From: an uncultured Pseudomonas sp. | GTDB lineage: Bacteria; Pseudomonadota; Gammaproteobacteria; Pseudomonadales; Pseudomonadaceae | Length of the DNA stretch: 64,000 nucleotides | NCBI RefSeq assembly: GCF_946886105.1 | Contig: NZ_CAMPHV010000026.1 | Coordinates: 1 to 64,000, forward strand | Direction: 5' to 3' | Notes under the pieces: generated by a model | The model's input: the letters and a program-made list of their open reading frames with translations, nothing else | Told to the model about the DNA's origin: nothing | The model's database searches: none | Translations under genes and position numbers: made by a program | Shown here: piece by piece, positions 1 to 8,620 of the stretch | Numbering within the stretch: position 1 is the stretch's first letter | How the letters are laid out: each line of letters opens with the position of its first letter

Positions 1-85
1 CTGTTTTAGCGCGAGGCAAGGCACGAGACGCGAAGTTTGGTCGTTCCAAATGAGCCTCGAGAAACGCAGTATCGCGCTAAAACAG
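1..85. repeat. Long palindromic intergenic repeat, copy 1
   Basis: Perfect 14-bp inverted arms lie at 1-14 and 72-85. Between them sits a core of the form GTTT-N8/9-AAATGA, which also occurs in the long palindromes at 31911-32055 and 38589-38787. The element may start before the window. It looks like a REP/MITE-like intergenic element; no function can be read from it. Confidence 0.6.
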
Positions 86-109
86 GCCCGGCCCTGCGGG
101 TTGCGCGGA

Positions 110-206
110 AAATCTCGCCATGCGTTGTTGTAGGACTTGGCAAGGGAACAACCATTACCGGCGTCCTACGCCTAGCGGATCGCCGCCCGGCCATGGCGAG
201 ATTTTT
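110..206. repeat. Imperfect inverted repeat upstream of the PEP mutase-like gene
   Basis: The 13-nt arm at 110-122 is the exact reverse complement of 192-204, and the similarity extends outward with few mismatches. The spacer is about 70 bp. Together with the preceding palindrome it fills the leader of the gene starting at 280. It could be another intergenic repeat or a large hairpin in the 5' region. Confidence 0.5.
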
Positions 207-279
207 CGCGGCAACGCGGCTTGCGCTGAAACGGCAACAGACCCTAAGGTGCGTGCAGGTCGATAAAGGAGTGACTGCG

Positions 280-1110
280 ATGCTCAACCAAATGGAACGT
301 GGCGAGGCGTTTCGCGCCTTGCACCAGCGCGACGGACTGTTCGTGCTACCTAATCCCTGGGATGCCGGCTCGGCGAAGATGCTCGCCGCGCTCGGCTTCG
401 AGGCCCTGGCGACGACCAGCGCCGGGTTGGCGTTTTCCCTTGGCCGGCGCGATGCGGAAGGGGCGGTCAGCCGTGAAGAGACCTTGGCCAATGCCCGCTC
501 GATCATCGAGGCGACGCCGTTGCCGGTGGCCGCCGATTTGGAGAACGGTTACGGCGACGAGCCGCAGCACTGCGCAGAAACCATTGCGCTGGCGGCGCAG
601 ATCGGCTTGGTCGGTGGCTCCATCGAAGATGCCAGCGGTAACGCGCAATCCCCCATCTATCCGTTCGAGTTGGCGGTCGAGCGCATCCGAGCAGCCGTTG
701 CGTCTGCGCGCAGCCTGCCATTCGCCTTCACCCTGGTCGCCCGCGCGGAAAACTACCTGCACGGCCGGCCTGACCTGGACGACACCATCAAGCGCCTGGA
801 GGCCTACGCGCAAGCCGGTGCCGATGTGCTCTATGCGCCAGGCCTGACCATCCGCGAGGAAATCCAGGCGGTGGTCACGGCCGTGGCGCCGCATCCGGTC
901 AACGTGCTGGTGGGCTCGCCGAGCCTGCGTCTGTCGCTGGATGAGTTGGCCGAGCTGGGGGTAAAACGTGTCAGCCTCGGCTCCAATCTGGCGCGGGTCG
1001 CCTATGGTGCTTTCTACCAGGCCGCCGAGGAGCTGGCCGGCCGAGGCAGCCTGGTCGCGACCGGACGAGCCATGCCGTTCGACAGCATCAACGATCTGTT
1101 CAAGACTTGA
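280..1110 (+). CDS. Isocitrate lyase/PEP mutase family protein
   Basis: A 276-residue soluble enzyme of the isocitrate lyase/phosphoenolpyruvate mutase superfamily, a TIM-barrel family that makes or breaks C-C or P-C bonds next to a carboxylate using Mg2+. Family signs are the N-terminal FVLPNPWDAGSAKML stretch, the TSAGLA segment, the ADLENGYGD metal-binding region and the GGSIEDASG segment. The lysine-cysteine motif KKCGH of true isocitrate lyases is absent, so the substrate is unknown; related proteins include 2-methylisocitrate lyase-like and oxaloacetate decarboxylase-like enzymes. The ATG at 280 is preceded by AAAGGAG at 265-271. The open frame continues upstream, but that part lies in palindromic repeats and is not credible coding. 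Confidence 0.8.
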   Translation: MLNQMERGEAFRALHQRDGLFVLPNPWDAGSAKMLAALGFEALATTSAGLAFSLGRRDAEGAVSREETLANARSIIEATPLPVAADLENGYGDEPQHCAETIALAAQIGLVGGSIEDASGNAQSPIYPFELAVERIRAAVASARSLPFAFTLVARAENYLHGRPDLDDTIKRLEAYAQAGADVLYAPGLTIREEIQAVVTAVAPHPVNVLVGSPSLRLSLDELAELGVKRVSLGSNLARVAYGAFYQAAEELAGRGSLVATGRAMPFDSINDLFKT

Positions 1111-1116
1111 GCTGGG

Positions 1117-1812
1117 GTGGGTTTGCGTCAGTTTTTCCTAGCGTTGTTGCTGTTTATCTTTTTTCTGCTGCCGCTGGCCGTCCACCAGCGCTGGCTCGAT
1201 GTGCCGCCGCGTTGGGACCCTTGGGCACCGCTGGATATCGGCGCGCAACCGAACCTGCTGACCCCGTTCAAGCTCTGGCGCCTGAAGCAGGATCCGCTGC
1301 TCTGCCGGAAGGCCCTCGATAGCTCGCCGTTGAGCTACATGCCGCTGGCCGACAGCGAGCCGCAAGCCAACTGTCCGCTGGAAAATACCGTACGGGTGCA
1401 GGGTTCCGAGGTGCGCCTGAGCAACAGTTTTATCGCCACCTGCCCGTTGGCGGCGGCCTTTGCGATGTTCGAGCGACATGGTTTGCAGCCGGCCGCGCAA
1501 GCGGTGTTCGGCCAGCCGGTGGCGCGGGTCGAGCATGTCGGCAGTTACGCCTGTCGCTCCATCGCCGGGAGCCAGCGGCAAAGCCAACATGCCTCGGCCA
1601 ATGCGCTGGATATCGTCGGTTTCCGCCTGCGTGACGGTCGGCATATCAGCGTACGGCGCGACTGGTCGAAACCGGGAGAGGAGGGCGAGTTCCTGCGCCA
1701 GGTGCATCGCGCCGCCTGTGACAGCTTCAACACCACCCTGGGGCCGGAGTACAACGCCGCCCACCGCGATCATTTTCATGTCGATATGGGGCTGTTCCGG
1801 ATGTGCCGTTAA
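1117..1812 (+). CDS. Extensin-like C-terminal domain protein
   Basis: A 231-residue protein with one N-terminal hydrophobic segment (about residues 5-22, signal anchor) followed by an extensin-like C-terminal domain, a family related in fold and metal ligands to M15/LAS peptidases. The HASANALDI stretch and the HRDHFHVDMG stretch near the C terminus supply likely Zn-binding His and Asp residues, and several cysteines could form disulfides in the periplasm. It may act on peptidoglycan, but the substrate of this family is not established. The start is GTG, 6 nt after the stop of the preceding gene, so the two are probably co-transcribed; a TTG at 1123 is an alternative start. Confidence 0.75.
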   Translation: MGLRQFFLALLLFIFFLLPLAVHQRWLDVPPRWDPWAPLDIGAQPNLLTPFKLWRLKQDPLLCRKALDSSPLSYMPLADSEPQANCPLENTVRVQGSEVRLSNSFIATCPLAAAFAMFERHGLQPAAQAVFGQPVARVEHVGSYACRSIAGSQRQSQHASANALDIVGFRLRDGRHISVRRDWSKPGEEGEFLRQVHRAACDSFNTTLGPEYNAAHRDHFHVDMGLFRMCR

Positions 1813-1830
1813 TCCACGGAATCGCGCGCC

Positions 1831-2598
1831 TCAGCGTTGCGCCAGCAGCAGGTCGGCGGCCTGGCCGCTGCGGCCGTCGGCGAACTCGAAGCGGCCGAGT
1901 TGGGCGATTTCGTCATAGGCGCCCAAAGCCAGCTTCACATCCTGGGCTTGCAGCTCGATCGCGCTGACCCCGGCCTGGCTCAACGACTGGCTCGATTGCC
2001 GACCTTGGGCATCGAAGCGCAACAGGCTCAAACGCTGGAAAATCGCATCCTGCACGTCAATCCGGCCGTCGCCGTTGTCGTCGTGCTTGGCCAGTTCGGC
2101 GAAACCATTGGCGGCGCCGTGCTGATCACCGAATAATTCGCGACCATCGTCGATTTGCCCGTTGCCATTGCGGTCCAGCGCCAGCAGAGCGTCGTCGCCG
2201 GTGGGGACGCTGATCTGTTCGCGTCTGCCGTCAGCATCCAGGTCGAAGCGCACGCTGCGCTCGAGGCCGCTGGTGCGAAAGCCGTTGCTGGCAAGGTCGA
2301 GTACCAAAGGATCGGTTTTCTGCGGCTCGGCGTTGACGTTGACCTCCAGCACCAACTGGCGCTGCTCGACTATCTGCTCGAAGTCGCTGGCTTGGACGGC
2401 AACCGCCGGCTGCTCGGCGCTGACTTCGGCCGCTTCGCTTGGGGTGGCAGGGCCATTCGCTTGGGGCTCGTCGGGCGTCAGGGTGCGGCGCAGTATCTGG
2501 TACTCCAGCGAGGCCTGAATGCCGGCTTCCAACTGCTCCTTCAGCCCCTTAGCGGGCTGAGACGAATGGGGATGGGGTGCGCTTGTGACGTCGAACAT
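1831..2598 (-). CDS. EF-hand calcium-binding-like protein
   Basis: A 255-residue protein with a low-complexity N-terminal half rich in Ala, Gln and Glu, then two or three EF-hand-like loops: DLDADGRRE, DRNGNGQIDDGRELF and DDNGDGRIDVQDA, with Asp/Asn at the alternating Ca2+ ligand positions. No signal peptide is evident. The ATG at 2598 was chosen because the longer open frame upstream runs antisense through rsmJ. It is divergent from rsmJ and convergent with the extensin-like gene, which ends 18 bp away. Similar EF-hand proteins are common in Pseudomonas but have no assigned role. Calcium binding is inferred from the motifs only. Confidence 0.75.
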   Translation of the reverse strand: MFDVTSAPHPHSSQPAKGLKEQLEAGIQASLEYQILRRTLTPDEPQANGPATPSEAAEVSAEQPAVAVQASDFEQIVEQRQLVLEVNVNAEPQKTDPLVLDLASNGFRTSGLERSVRFDLDADGRREQISVPTGDDALLALDRNGNGQIDDGRELFGDQHGAANGFAELAKHDDNGDGRIDVQDAIFQRLSLLRFDAQGRQSSQSLSQAGVSAIELQAQDVKLALGAYDEIAQLGRFEFADGRSGQAADLLLAQR

Positions 2599-2704
2599 GG
2601 CGAACTCGATGCGGCTTAGCGGTGCCGGGTCTGGCAAAATGCCGCCTACTTGAGTTGTCGGCTCATTCCCGGCTGAATTGAATATTTTTTGAGCACTTTT
2701 GCTA

Positions 2705-3478
2705 ATGAACGACCAGCCCACTATCGCGAAAATTCGTATGCAGGCCCTGCAGCCCCATTTGGCCGAGGCGGCGGCGAGCTGGGCGGCGCGCCTGCAGTTG
2801 CCGCTGGATGGCGATAGCGAGTTCGCCCTGCAACTGGGCGAGGGCGGTTTGCAGTTGGTCGAACTCGGCCCGCAGGCGCCGGGGCCGGTGCGGGTGGACT
2901 TCGTCGAAGGGGCGGCAGCGCACCGGCGCTTGTTCGGCGGCGGCGCCGGACAGATGATCGCCAAGGCGGTCGGCGTGCAGCCGGGCATCCGCCCGCGGGT
3001 GCTGGATGCCACCGCCGGGTTGGGCCGCGATGCGTTCGTCCTCGCCAGCCTGGGCTGCGAGATGACCCTGATCGAACGCCAGCCGCTGGTGGCGGCCCTG
3101 CTCGAAGACGGTTTGGCTCGGGCCCGGGGCGATGCTCAGGTCGGGCAGATAGTCGCGCACATGCATCTGTTGACTGGTAACGCCATCGAGCTGATGCGCG
3201 ATTGGCAGGGCGAGCCGCCGCAGGTGATCTACCTCGATCCGATGTTTCCCCATCGCGATAAAAGCGCGCTGGTGAAAAAGGAGATGCGCCTGTTCCGGCC
3301 CTTCGTTGGCGACGATCAGGATGCCCCGGCGCTACTCGCCGCGGCCCTGGCGTTGGCCAGCCACCGGGTGGTGGTCAAGCGCCCGCGCAAGGCGCCGTGC
3401 ATCGAGGGTGCCAAGCCGGGCTATGCGTTGGAAGGTAAATCCAGCCGTTACGATATTTATCCGAAGAAAAAGCTGTAA
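2705..3478 (+). CDS. rsmJ: 16S rRNA (guanine(1516)-N(2))-methyltransferase RsmJ
   Basis: A 257-residue SAM-dependent methyltransferase that modifies G1516 of 16S rRNA. Diagnostic parts are the [10 protein letters not shown] segment, the SAM motif [19 protein letters not shown], the acidic ligand segment LIERQPLVA, the catalytic YLDPMFPHR (an NPPY-like motif of this family) and the C-terminal VKRPRKAP. The ATG at 2705 gives the usual N terminus; a TTG at 2699 is in frame. It is divergent from the EF-hand gene, with a 106-bp shared promoter region. Length and motifs match the family well. Confidence 0.93.
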   Translation: MNDQPTIAKIRMQALQPHLAEAAASWAARLQLPLDGDSEFALQLGEGGLQLVELGPQAPGPVRVDFVEGAAAHRRLFGGGAGQMIAKAVGVQPGIRPRVLDATAGLGRDAFVLASLGCEMTLIERQPLVAALLEDGLARARGDAQVGQIVAHMHLLTGNAIELMRDWQGEPPQVIYLDPMFPHRDKSALVKKEMRLFRPFVGDDQDAPALLAAALALASHRVVVKRPRKAPCIEGAKPGYALEGKSSRYDIYPKKKL

Positions 3479-3497
3479 GCCGCAAGCCGCAAGCCGC
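3478..3497. repeat. AAGCCGC tandem motif
   Basis: Three near-tandem copies of AAGCCGC directly follow the rsmJ stop codon. The same motif occurs as inverted pairs at 39634-39693 and 59088-59140, so it belongs to one intergenic repeat family. Confidence 0.5.
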
Positions 3498-3503
3498 GAC
3501 CGC

Positions 3504-3568
3504 ATGCCGAAGGCTTGCCCGCCATCTCGGCGCCATCGCTGGACAAGGCTTCGCCATGTCCACCCTAC
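3504..3568. repeat. Intergenic repeat shared with 15483-15547
   Basis: Two blocks (about 22 and 28 nt) match the sequence at 15483-15504 and 15520-15547 with few mismatches, in the same order and spacing. The halves are partly self-complementary (AAGGCTTG against CAAGGCTT). A REP-like trace also follows at about 3604-3622 (CCCGGATGCAATCCGG). Confidence 0.55.
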
Positions 3569-3653
3569 CCAAGCGCGTTTTCCAACCCGCGAAGTCTTTG
3601 TCGCCCGGATGCAATCCGGAATGATCTCAGTCAGGTCGCGGCCAGCTTGATAC

Positions 3654-4292
3654 TCAGTCCGACCGATAAGCCCGCATAAACATCCCCACCGCATCGCGCA
3701 CGTGGCGTTCGGCGGCTTCGCCCTCCAGGGCGTCGGCGCAGCCGATCAGCAGGCGGAAGTTGTCGATGCCCTTGATCAGACTGAGAAACTGGTCGGCGGC
3801 CCCATACGGGCTGGCGATGCGCAGTTTGCCCGCGCGGTCGGCTTGCTCGAGCAGGTGCGCCATTTCGCTGAGCACCTGTTGCGGCCCGGCTTCGTAGAAC
3901 ATCTTCGAGAGCTTCGAATCCTGCGCGGCCAGGCTGATCATGATGCGGTGCAACTCGACCGATTCGCGGCTATTGACCAGCGCATGGAAGCCACGGGCGA
4001 TATTCAGCAACTGGCTTTCGATAGACGCGCCTTCCACCAGTTCGAACAGCAGTTCGGGCAATTGGTCCTGACATTTCGCCTGCACCGCAGCGGAAAACAA
4101 CGTCTCCTTATCGGTGAAGTGGCTGTACACCGTGAGCTTGGAAACCCCCGCTTCAGCGGCGATGGCGTCCATGCTGCTGCCGTCGTAACCATGGCGCAGG
4201 AACAGGGTTTTCGCCGCCTCGAGAATCGCTTGGCGTTTGGTCGGGTCTTTAGGACGGCCCGGGCCGCTGGGTGGCAACATTTTGTTAGTCAT
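3654..4292 (-). CDS. mexL: TetR-family repressor, MexL-like
   Basis: A 212-residue TetR/AcrR regulator. The N-terminal helix-turn-helix (about residues 18-65) reads AILEAAKTLFLRHGYDGSS, then MDAIAAEAGVSKLTVYSHF, followed by a divergent ligand-binding domain. It is transcribed away from an RND efflux operon with 90 bp between the starts, the arrangement of mexL-mexJK in P. aeruginosa, and its length matches what I recall for MexL (212 residues). Known role: MexL represses mexJK and itself by binding the intergenic region. That this protein does the same is inferred from synteny and similarity. The inducer is unknown. Confidence 0.8.
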   Translation of the reverse strand: MTNKMLPPSGPGRPKDPTKRQAILEAAKTLFLRHGYDGSSMDAIAAEAGVSKLTVYSHFTDKETLFSAAVQAKCQDQLPELLFELVEGASIESQLLNIARGFHALVNSRESVELHRIMISLAAQDSKLSKMFYEAGPQQVLSEMAHLLEQADRAGKLRIASPYGAADQFLSLIKGIDNFRLLIGCADALEGEAAERHVRDAVGMFMRAYRSD

Positions 4293-4334
4293 CGGTTGTT
4301 TTAAATACTGGACTGATTGGTTTGCTATTTTTAC

Positions 4335-4340
4335 TATACT
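4335..4340 (+). promoter_or_regulatory. Possible -10 element of the mexJK promoter
   Basis: TATACT lies 43 bp upstream of the mexJ ATG in an AT-rich stretch. No good -35 is present at 16-18 bp (ACTGAT is the best), as is common for regulated promoters. GGTTTG at 4319-4324 and CAAACC at 4358-4363 form distant inverted hexamers around it; their relevance is unknown. Confidence 0.35.
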
Positions 4341-4382
4341 CCGCAGTTCAAATATTCCAAACCTTCGCGAAGGTCTTCCATT

Positions 4383-5486
4383 ATGTTGCGTCGAGTCCTA
4401 TCTGTCGCTTTGCCAGTCAGCCTTATCGCGGTGCTCGCCGCTTGTGGCAACGGCGAGCACGTCGAGTCCCCGGTGCGTCCCGCCATGGTGGTGCAACCCC
4501 AATTGGCCGGCGCGATGATGGATACCTACCCGGGCGAAGTGCGCGCGCACCTGGAGCCCGAGCTGGCTTTTCGTATCGCGGGCAAGGTAAGCAAGCGCCT
4601 GGTCGAGGTGGGGCAGCGGGTGAAGAAGGACCAGCCATTGGCCGAGCTGGACCCGCAAGACGTGCGCCTGCAACTCGAAGCGACTCGCGCCCAGGTCGCC
4701 GCCGCCGAAGCCAACCTGCAGCTGGTGCGCGCCGAGCGTGACCGCTACAAAGCGTTGCTGGCGCGCAACCTGGTCAGCCGTTCGCAATACGACAATGCCG
4801 AAAATACCTTCCGCGCGGGCGAGGCGCGGCTCAAGCAGATCAAAGCCGAATTCAACGTGGCCGATAACCAGGCCGGCTACGCCGTGCTGCGCGCCTCCCA
4901 GGACGGCGTGATCGCGCGGCGCATGGTCGAAGTCGGGCAGGTGGTCGCCGCCGGGCAAAGCGTGTTCGTGCTGGCCGCCGATGGCGAGCGCGAAGTGCTG
5001 ATCAATTTGCCGGAGCAAGCCTTCGAGCGCTTCAGCGTCGGCCAGGAAGTGGCGGTCGAGTTGTGGTCGCAGCCGGATCAACGTTTCCCCGGGCGCATCC
5101 GCGAAATATCGCCGTCGGCCGATCCGCAATCGCGCACGTTCGCCGCCCGCGTGGCCTTTACCGAAGGCAAGGTGCCCGCCGAACTGGGCCAGAGCGCACG
5201 GGTGTATATCCCCCACAATGGCCCGGTACCCTTGGCTATTCCGCTGTCGGCGCTGACCGCCGAGAAGGGCGAGCCCTTCGTCTGGGTGGTCGACCCGAAA
5301 GATTCCACGCTCAAGCGCGTCAAGGTGCGGGTCGGGGCTTACGGCGAGAAGCTGGTGCCGGTGCTGGAAGGCTTGCAGGCCAGCGATTGGGTAGTCGCCG
5401 CTGGCGTGCAGGTTCTACGCGAAGGGCAGAAGGTGCGCCCGGTGGACCGCGACAACCGCATGGTCGAATTGGCGAGCAAGGAGTAA
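4383..5486 (+). CDS. mexJ: RND efflux periplasmic adaptor, MexJ-like
   Basis: A 367-residue membrane fusion protein. It has an N-terminal signal with a lipobox-like LAAC (Cys about residue 20), suggesting a lipoprotein. The biotinyl-lipoyl and hairpin region includes FRIAGKVSKRLVEVGQRV and an alpha-hairpin near residues 80-150, followed by the beta-barrel and membrane-proximal domains of the HlyD/AcrA family. It bridges the inner-membrane pump to an outer-membrane channel. The ATG at 4383 gives the signal sequence; upstream codons in the same frame fall in the promoter. The mexK gene starts 4 nt after its stop, so the two form an operon. The length equals that recalled for P. aeruginosa MexJ. 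Confidence 0.85.
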   Translation: MLRRVLSVALPVSLIAVLAACGNGEHVESPVRPAMVVQPQLAGAMMDTYPGEVRAHLEPELAFRIAGKVSKRLVEVGQRVKKDQPLAELDPQDVRLQLEATRAQVAAAEANLQLVRAERDRYKALLARNLVSRSQYDNAENTFRAGEARLKQIKAEFNVADNQAGYAVLRASQDGVIARRMVEVGQVVAAGQSVFVLAADGEREVLINLPEQAFERFSVGQEVAVELWSQPDQRFPGRIREISPSADPQSRTFAARVAFTEGKVPAELGQSARVYIPHNGPVPLAIPLSALTAEKGEPFVWVVDPKDSTLKRVKVRVGAYGEKLVPVLEGLQASDWVVAAGVQVLREGQKVRPVDRDNRMVELASKE

Positions 5487-5490
5487 CCCG

Positions 5491-8400
5491 ATGGACTTCA
5501 ATGTGTCCGCCTGGGCGTTGCGCAATCGCCAGATCGTGCTGTACCTCATGTTGTTGCTGGCCATGGTCGGGGCGCTGTCCTACACCAAACTGGGCCAGAG
5601 TGAAGACCCGCCGTTCACCTTCAAGGCCATGGTGATCCGCACCAACTGGCCGGGAGCGAGCGCCGAAGAAGTCTCCCGCCAGGTCACCGAACGCATCGAA
5701 AAGAAGCTGATGGAGACCGGCGAGTACGACAAGATCATCTCCTTCTCCCGTCCGGGCGAATCCATGGTGACCTTCCTCGCCCGCGATGCCATGGATTCGG
5801 CGGATATCCCCGACCTCTGGTACCAAGTGCGCAAGAAGGTCGGCGACATTCGCCACACCTTGCCCCAGGGCATCCAGGGGCCGTTCTATAACGACGAATT
5901 CGGCACCACCTTCGGCAACATCTATGCGCTGACCGGCGAGGGTTTCGACTACGCCGTGCTCAAGGATTACGCCGACCGCATCCAACTGCAGCTGCAGCGG
6001 GTCAAGGATGTCGGTAAGGTCGACCTGGTCGGCCTGCAAGACGAGAAAATCTGGATCGAGCTGTCCAACACCAAGCTGGCCACCTTAGGCTTGCCGCTGG
6101 CGGCGGTGCAGCAGGCGCTCGAAGAGCAGAACGCCGTCGCCGCGGCCGGCTACTTCGAAACCACCACGGACCGCGTGCAATTGCGCGTGACCGGGCGTTT
6201 CCAAACGGTTGAGGAAATCCGCGATTTCCCTATCCGCGTCGCCGATCGCAGCTTCCGCATCGGCGATGTGGCCGAGGTCAAACGCGGCTTCAACGACCCA
6301 CCCGCACCGCGCATGCGCTTTATGGGCGAGGACGCCATTGGCCTCGCGGTGTCGATGAAAACCGGCGGCGATATTCTGGTGCTGGGCAAGGCCCTGGAAG
6401 TCGACTTCGCCCGCTTGCAGGAAACCCTGCCGGCCGGCATGCAACTGCGCAAGGTCTCGGACCAACCGGCGGCGGTGAAAACCGGCGTGGGCGAATTCGT
6501 CCGCGTGCTCACCGAGGCGGTGATCATCGTCTTGCTGGTCAGCTTCTTCTCCCTCGGCCTGCGCACCGGTCTGGTGGTGGCGCTGTCGATCCCGCTGGTA
6601 TTGGCGATGACCTTCGCCGCCATGTACTACTTCGGCATCGGCTTGCACAAGATTTCCCTGGGCGCGCTGGTGCTCGCCTTGGGCTTGTTGGTCGACGACG
6701 CGATCATCGCCGTGGAGATGATGGCGATCAAAATGGAGCAGGGCTTCGACCGCCTCAAGGCGGCCAGTTATGCCTGGACCAGCACCGCTTTCCCCATGCT
6801 CACCGGCACCCTGATCACCGCGGCGGGCTTCCTGCCGATCGCCACCGCCAACTCCAGCACCGGCGAGTACACCCGCTCGATCTTCCAGGTGGTGACCATT
6901 GCCCTGTTGGTGTCCTGGATCGCCGCCGTGGTTTTCGTGCCTTACCTGGGCGCCAAACTGTTGCCGGATCTGGCCAAGTTGCACGCCGCCAAACACGGCG
7001 GCAGCGCGGCTGGCCACGACCCCTACGCGACGCCGTTCTACCAGCGCGTGCGCGGCATGGTGGCGTGGTGCGTGCGGCGGCGCAAAACCGTGATCGTCCT
7101 GACCCTGGTCGCGTTCGTCGGTGCCATCGCGCTGTTCCGCTTCGTCCCGCAGCAATTCTTCCCGGCGTCCGGGCGACTGGAGCTGATGGTCGATATGAAG
7201 CTCGCCGAAGGCGCGTCGTTGGTCGCCACCGAGGAGCAGGTCAAGCGCATGGAGCAACTGCTCAGCGAGCGCGAAGGCATCGATAACTACGTGGCCTATG
7301 TCGGCACCGGCTCGCCGCGTTTCTACCTGCCGCTGGATCAGCAACTGCCGGCGGCCAGCTTCGCCCAGTTCGTGGTACTCGCGAAAACCATCGAAGATCG
7401 CGAAGCGATCCGCAGCTGGCTGATCGAGACGGTCAACGAAGAATTCCCGGCCCTGCGCACCCGCGTGTCGCGCCTGGAAAACGGCCCTCCGGTGGGTTAC
7501 CCGGTGCAGTTCCGGGTTTCCGGCGAGCATATCGACGAAGTGCGCGCCCTGGCCCGTCAGGTGGCGGACAAGGTGCGGGAAAACCCCGATGTGGTGAACG
7601 TGCACCTGGATTGGCAGGAGCCGAGCAAAGTGGTGCGCCTGAATATCGATCAGGAGCGCGCCCGCGCCCTGGGCGTGAGCACCGCCGACCTGTCGCGCTT
7701 CCTGCAAAGCTCCCTGACCGGCTCGCCGGTCAGCCAGTACCGCGAGGGTAACGAACTGATCGAAATTCTCCTGCGCGGCGGCGTCGTCGAACGTCAGGAA
7801 CTCGGCCTGCTACCGAGCCTGGCGGTGCCGACCGACAACGGCCGCAGCGTGCCTCTGGCGCAGATCGCCACCCTCGAATACGGTTTCGAAGAAGGCGTGA
7901 TCTGGCACCGCAACCGCTTGCCGACCGTCACCGTGCGCGCCGATATCTACGGCGGCGCGCAGCCGGTCAGCCTGACCCAACAGATACTGCCGACCCTGGA
8001 ATCGATCCGCGCTTCCATGCCCGATGGCTACCTGCTGGAAGTGGGCGGCACCGTCGAGGACTCCAGCCGCGGGCAGAAATCGGTCAACGCCGGCATACCG
8101 CTGTTTATCGTGGTGGTGCTGAGCTTGCTGATGTTGCAGCTGAAAAGCTTCTCGCGCTCGATCATGGTGTTCCTCACCGCGCCCCTGGGGCTGATCGGCG
8201 TGACCCTGTTCCTGCTGGTGTTCCGCCAACCCTTCGGCTTCGTCGCCATGCTCGGCACCATCGCCCTGTCCGGGATGATCATGCGTAACTCGGTGATCCT
8301 CATCGACCAGATCGAGCAGGACATCGCCGCCGGGCTGGACAGCTGGCACGCCACCATCGAAGCCACGGTACGGCGCTTCCGCCCCATCGTCCTGACCGCC

Positions 8401-8568
8401 CTGGCCGCGGTACTGGCAATGATCCCACTGTCGCGCAGCGTGTTCTTCGGCCCCATGGCCGTGGCCATCATGGGCGGCCTGATCGTCGCCACCGCGCTAA
8501 CCCTGCTGTTCCTGCCGGCGCTGTACTCCGCCTGGTTCAGGATCAAGGAACCGCGCGAAGCCGTGTAA
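5491..8568 (+). CDS. mexK: RND efflux pump inner-membrane transporter, MexK-like
   Basis: A 1025-residue resistance-nodulation-division transporter, the same length as I recall for P. aeruginosa MexK, with a nearly identical N-terminal style (NVSAWALRNRQIVL). It has 12 predicted membrane helices in two repeats and two large periplasmic loops. The paired Asp residues of helix 4 (GLLVDDAII, Asp402/Asp403) carry the proton relay. It exports drugs or other hydrophobic compounds using the proton gradient; P. aeruginosa MexJK handles triclosan, tetracycline and erythromycin. No outer-membrane channel gene follows, as in mexJK, which borrows OprM or OpmH. Substrates here are inferred. Confidence 0.87.
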   Translation: MDFNVSAWALRNRQIVLYLMLLLAMVGALSYTKLGQSEDPPFTFKAMVIRTNWPGASAEEVSRQVTERIEKKLMETGEYDKIISFSRPGESMVTFLARDAMDSADIPDLWYQVRKKVGDIRHTLPQGIQGPFYNDEFGTTFGNIYALTGEGFDYAVLKDYADRIQLQLQRVKDVGKVDLVGLQDEKIWIELSNTKLATLGLPLAAVQQALEEQNAVAAAGYFETTTDRVQLRVTGRFQTVEEIRDFPIRVADRSFRIGDVAEVKRGFNDPPAPRMRFMGEDAIGLAVSMKTGGDILVLGKALEVDFARLQETLPAGMQLRKVSDQPAAVKTGVGEFVRVLTEAVIIVLLVSFFSLGLRTGLVVALSIPLVLAMTFAAMYYFGIGLHKISLGALVLALGLLVDDAIIAVEMMAIKMEQGFDRLKAASYAWTSTAFPMLTGTLITAAGFLPIATANSSTGEYTRSIFQVVTIALLVSWIAAVVFVPYLGAKLLPDLAKLHAAKHGGSAAGHDPYATPFYQRVRGMVAWCVRRRKTVIVLTLVAFVGAIALFRFVPQQFFPASGRLELMVDMKLAEGASLVATEEQVKRMEQLLSEREGIDNYVAYVGTGSPRFYLPLDQQLPAASFAQFVVLAKTIEDREAIRSWLIETVNEEFPALRTRVSRLENGPPVGYPVQFRVSGEHIDEVRALARQVADKVRENPDVVNVHLDWQEPSKVVRLNIDQERARALGVSTADLSRFLQSSLTGSPVSQYREGNELIEILLRGGVVERQELGLLPSLAVPTDNGRSVPLAQIATLEYGFEEGVIWHRNRLPTVTVRADIYGGAQPVSLTQQILPTLESIRASMPDGYLLEVGGTVEDSSRGQKSVNAGIPLFIVVVLSLLMLQLKSFSRSIMVFLTAPLGLIGVTLFLLVFRQPFGFVAMLGTIALSGMIMRNSVILIDQIEQDIAAGLDSWHATIEATVRRFRPIVLTALAAVLAMIPLSRSVFFGPMAVAIMGGLIVATALTLLFLPALYSAWFRIKEPREAV

Positions 8569-8588
8569 CACGGCGGTTTGCGAAACTG

Positions 8589-8620
8589 AAAAAGCCCGGG
8601 TCGATTGATCCGGGCTTTTT
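8589..8620 (+). terminator. Rho-independent terminator after mexK
   Basis: An 11-bp stem (8589-8599 with 8610-8620) ends in CCGGGCTTTTT, with A-rich and T-rich flanks. It lies 20 bp after the mexK stop and closes the mexJK operon. Confidence 0.85.

Noticed and set aside
2599..3012. N-terminal extension of the EF-hand protein by 138 codons
   Set aside because: It runs antisense through rsmJ and has shadow-type composition; the ATG at 2598 is the sensible start.
6085..7707. A 540-codon open frame antisense to mexK, and similar long antisense frames over plsB (15535-17232) and the glucan synthase (25161-26990)
   Set aside because: Typical high-GC shadow frames: composition is His/Arg/Gln/Gly-rich without domains, and the opposite strand encodes clear conserved proteins.
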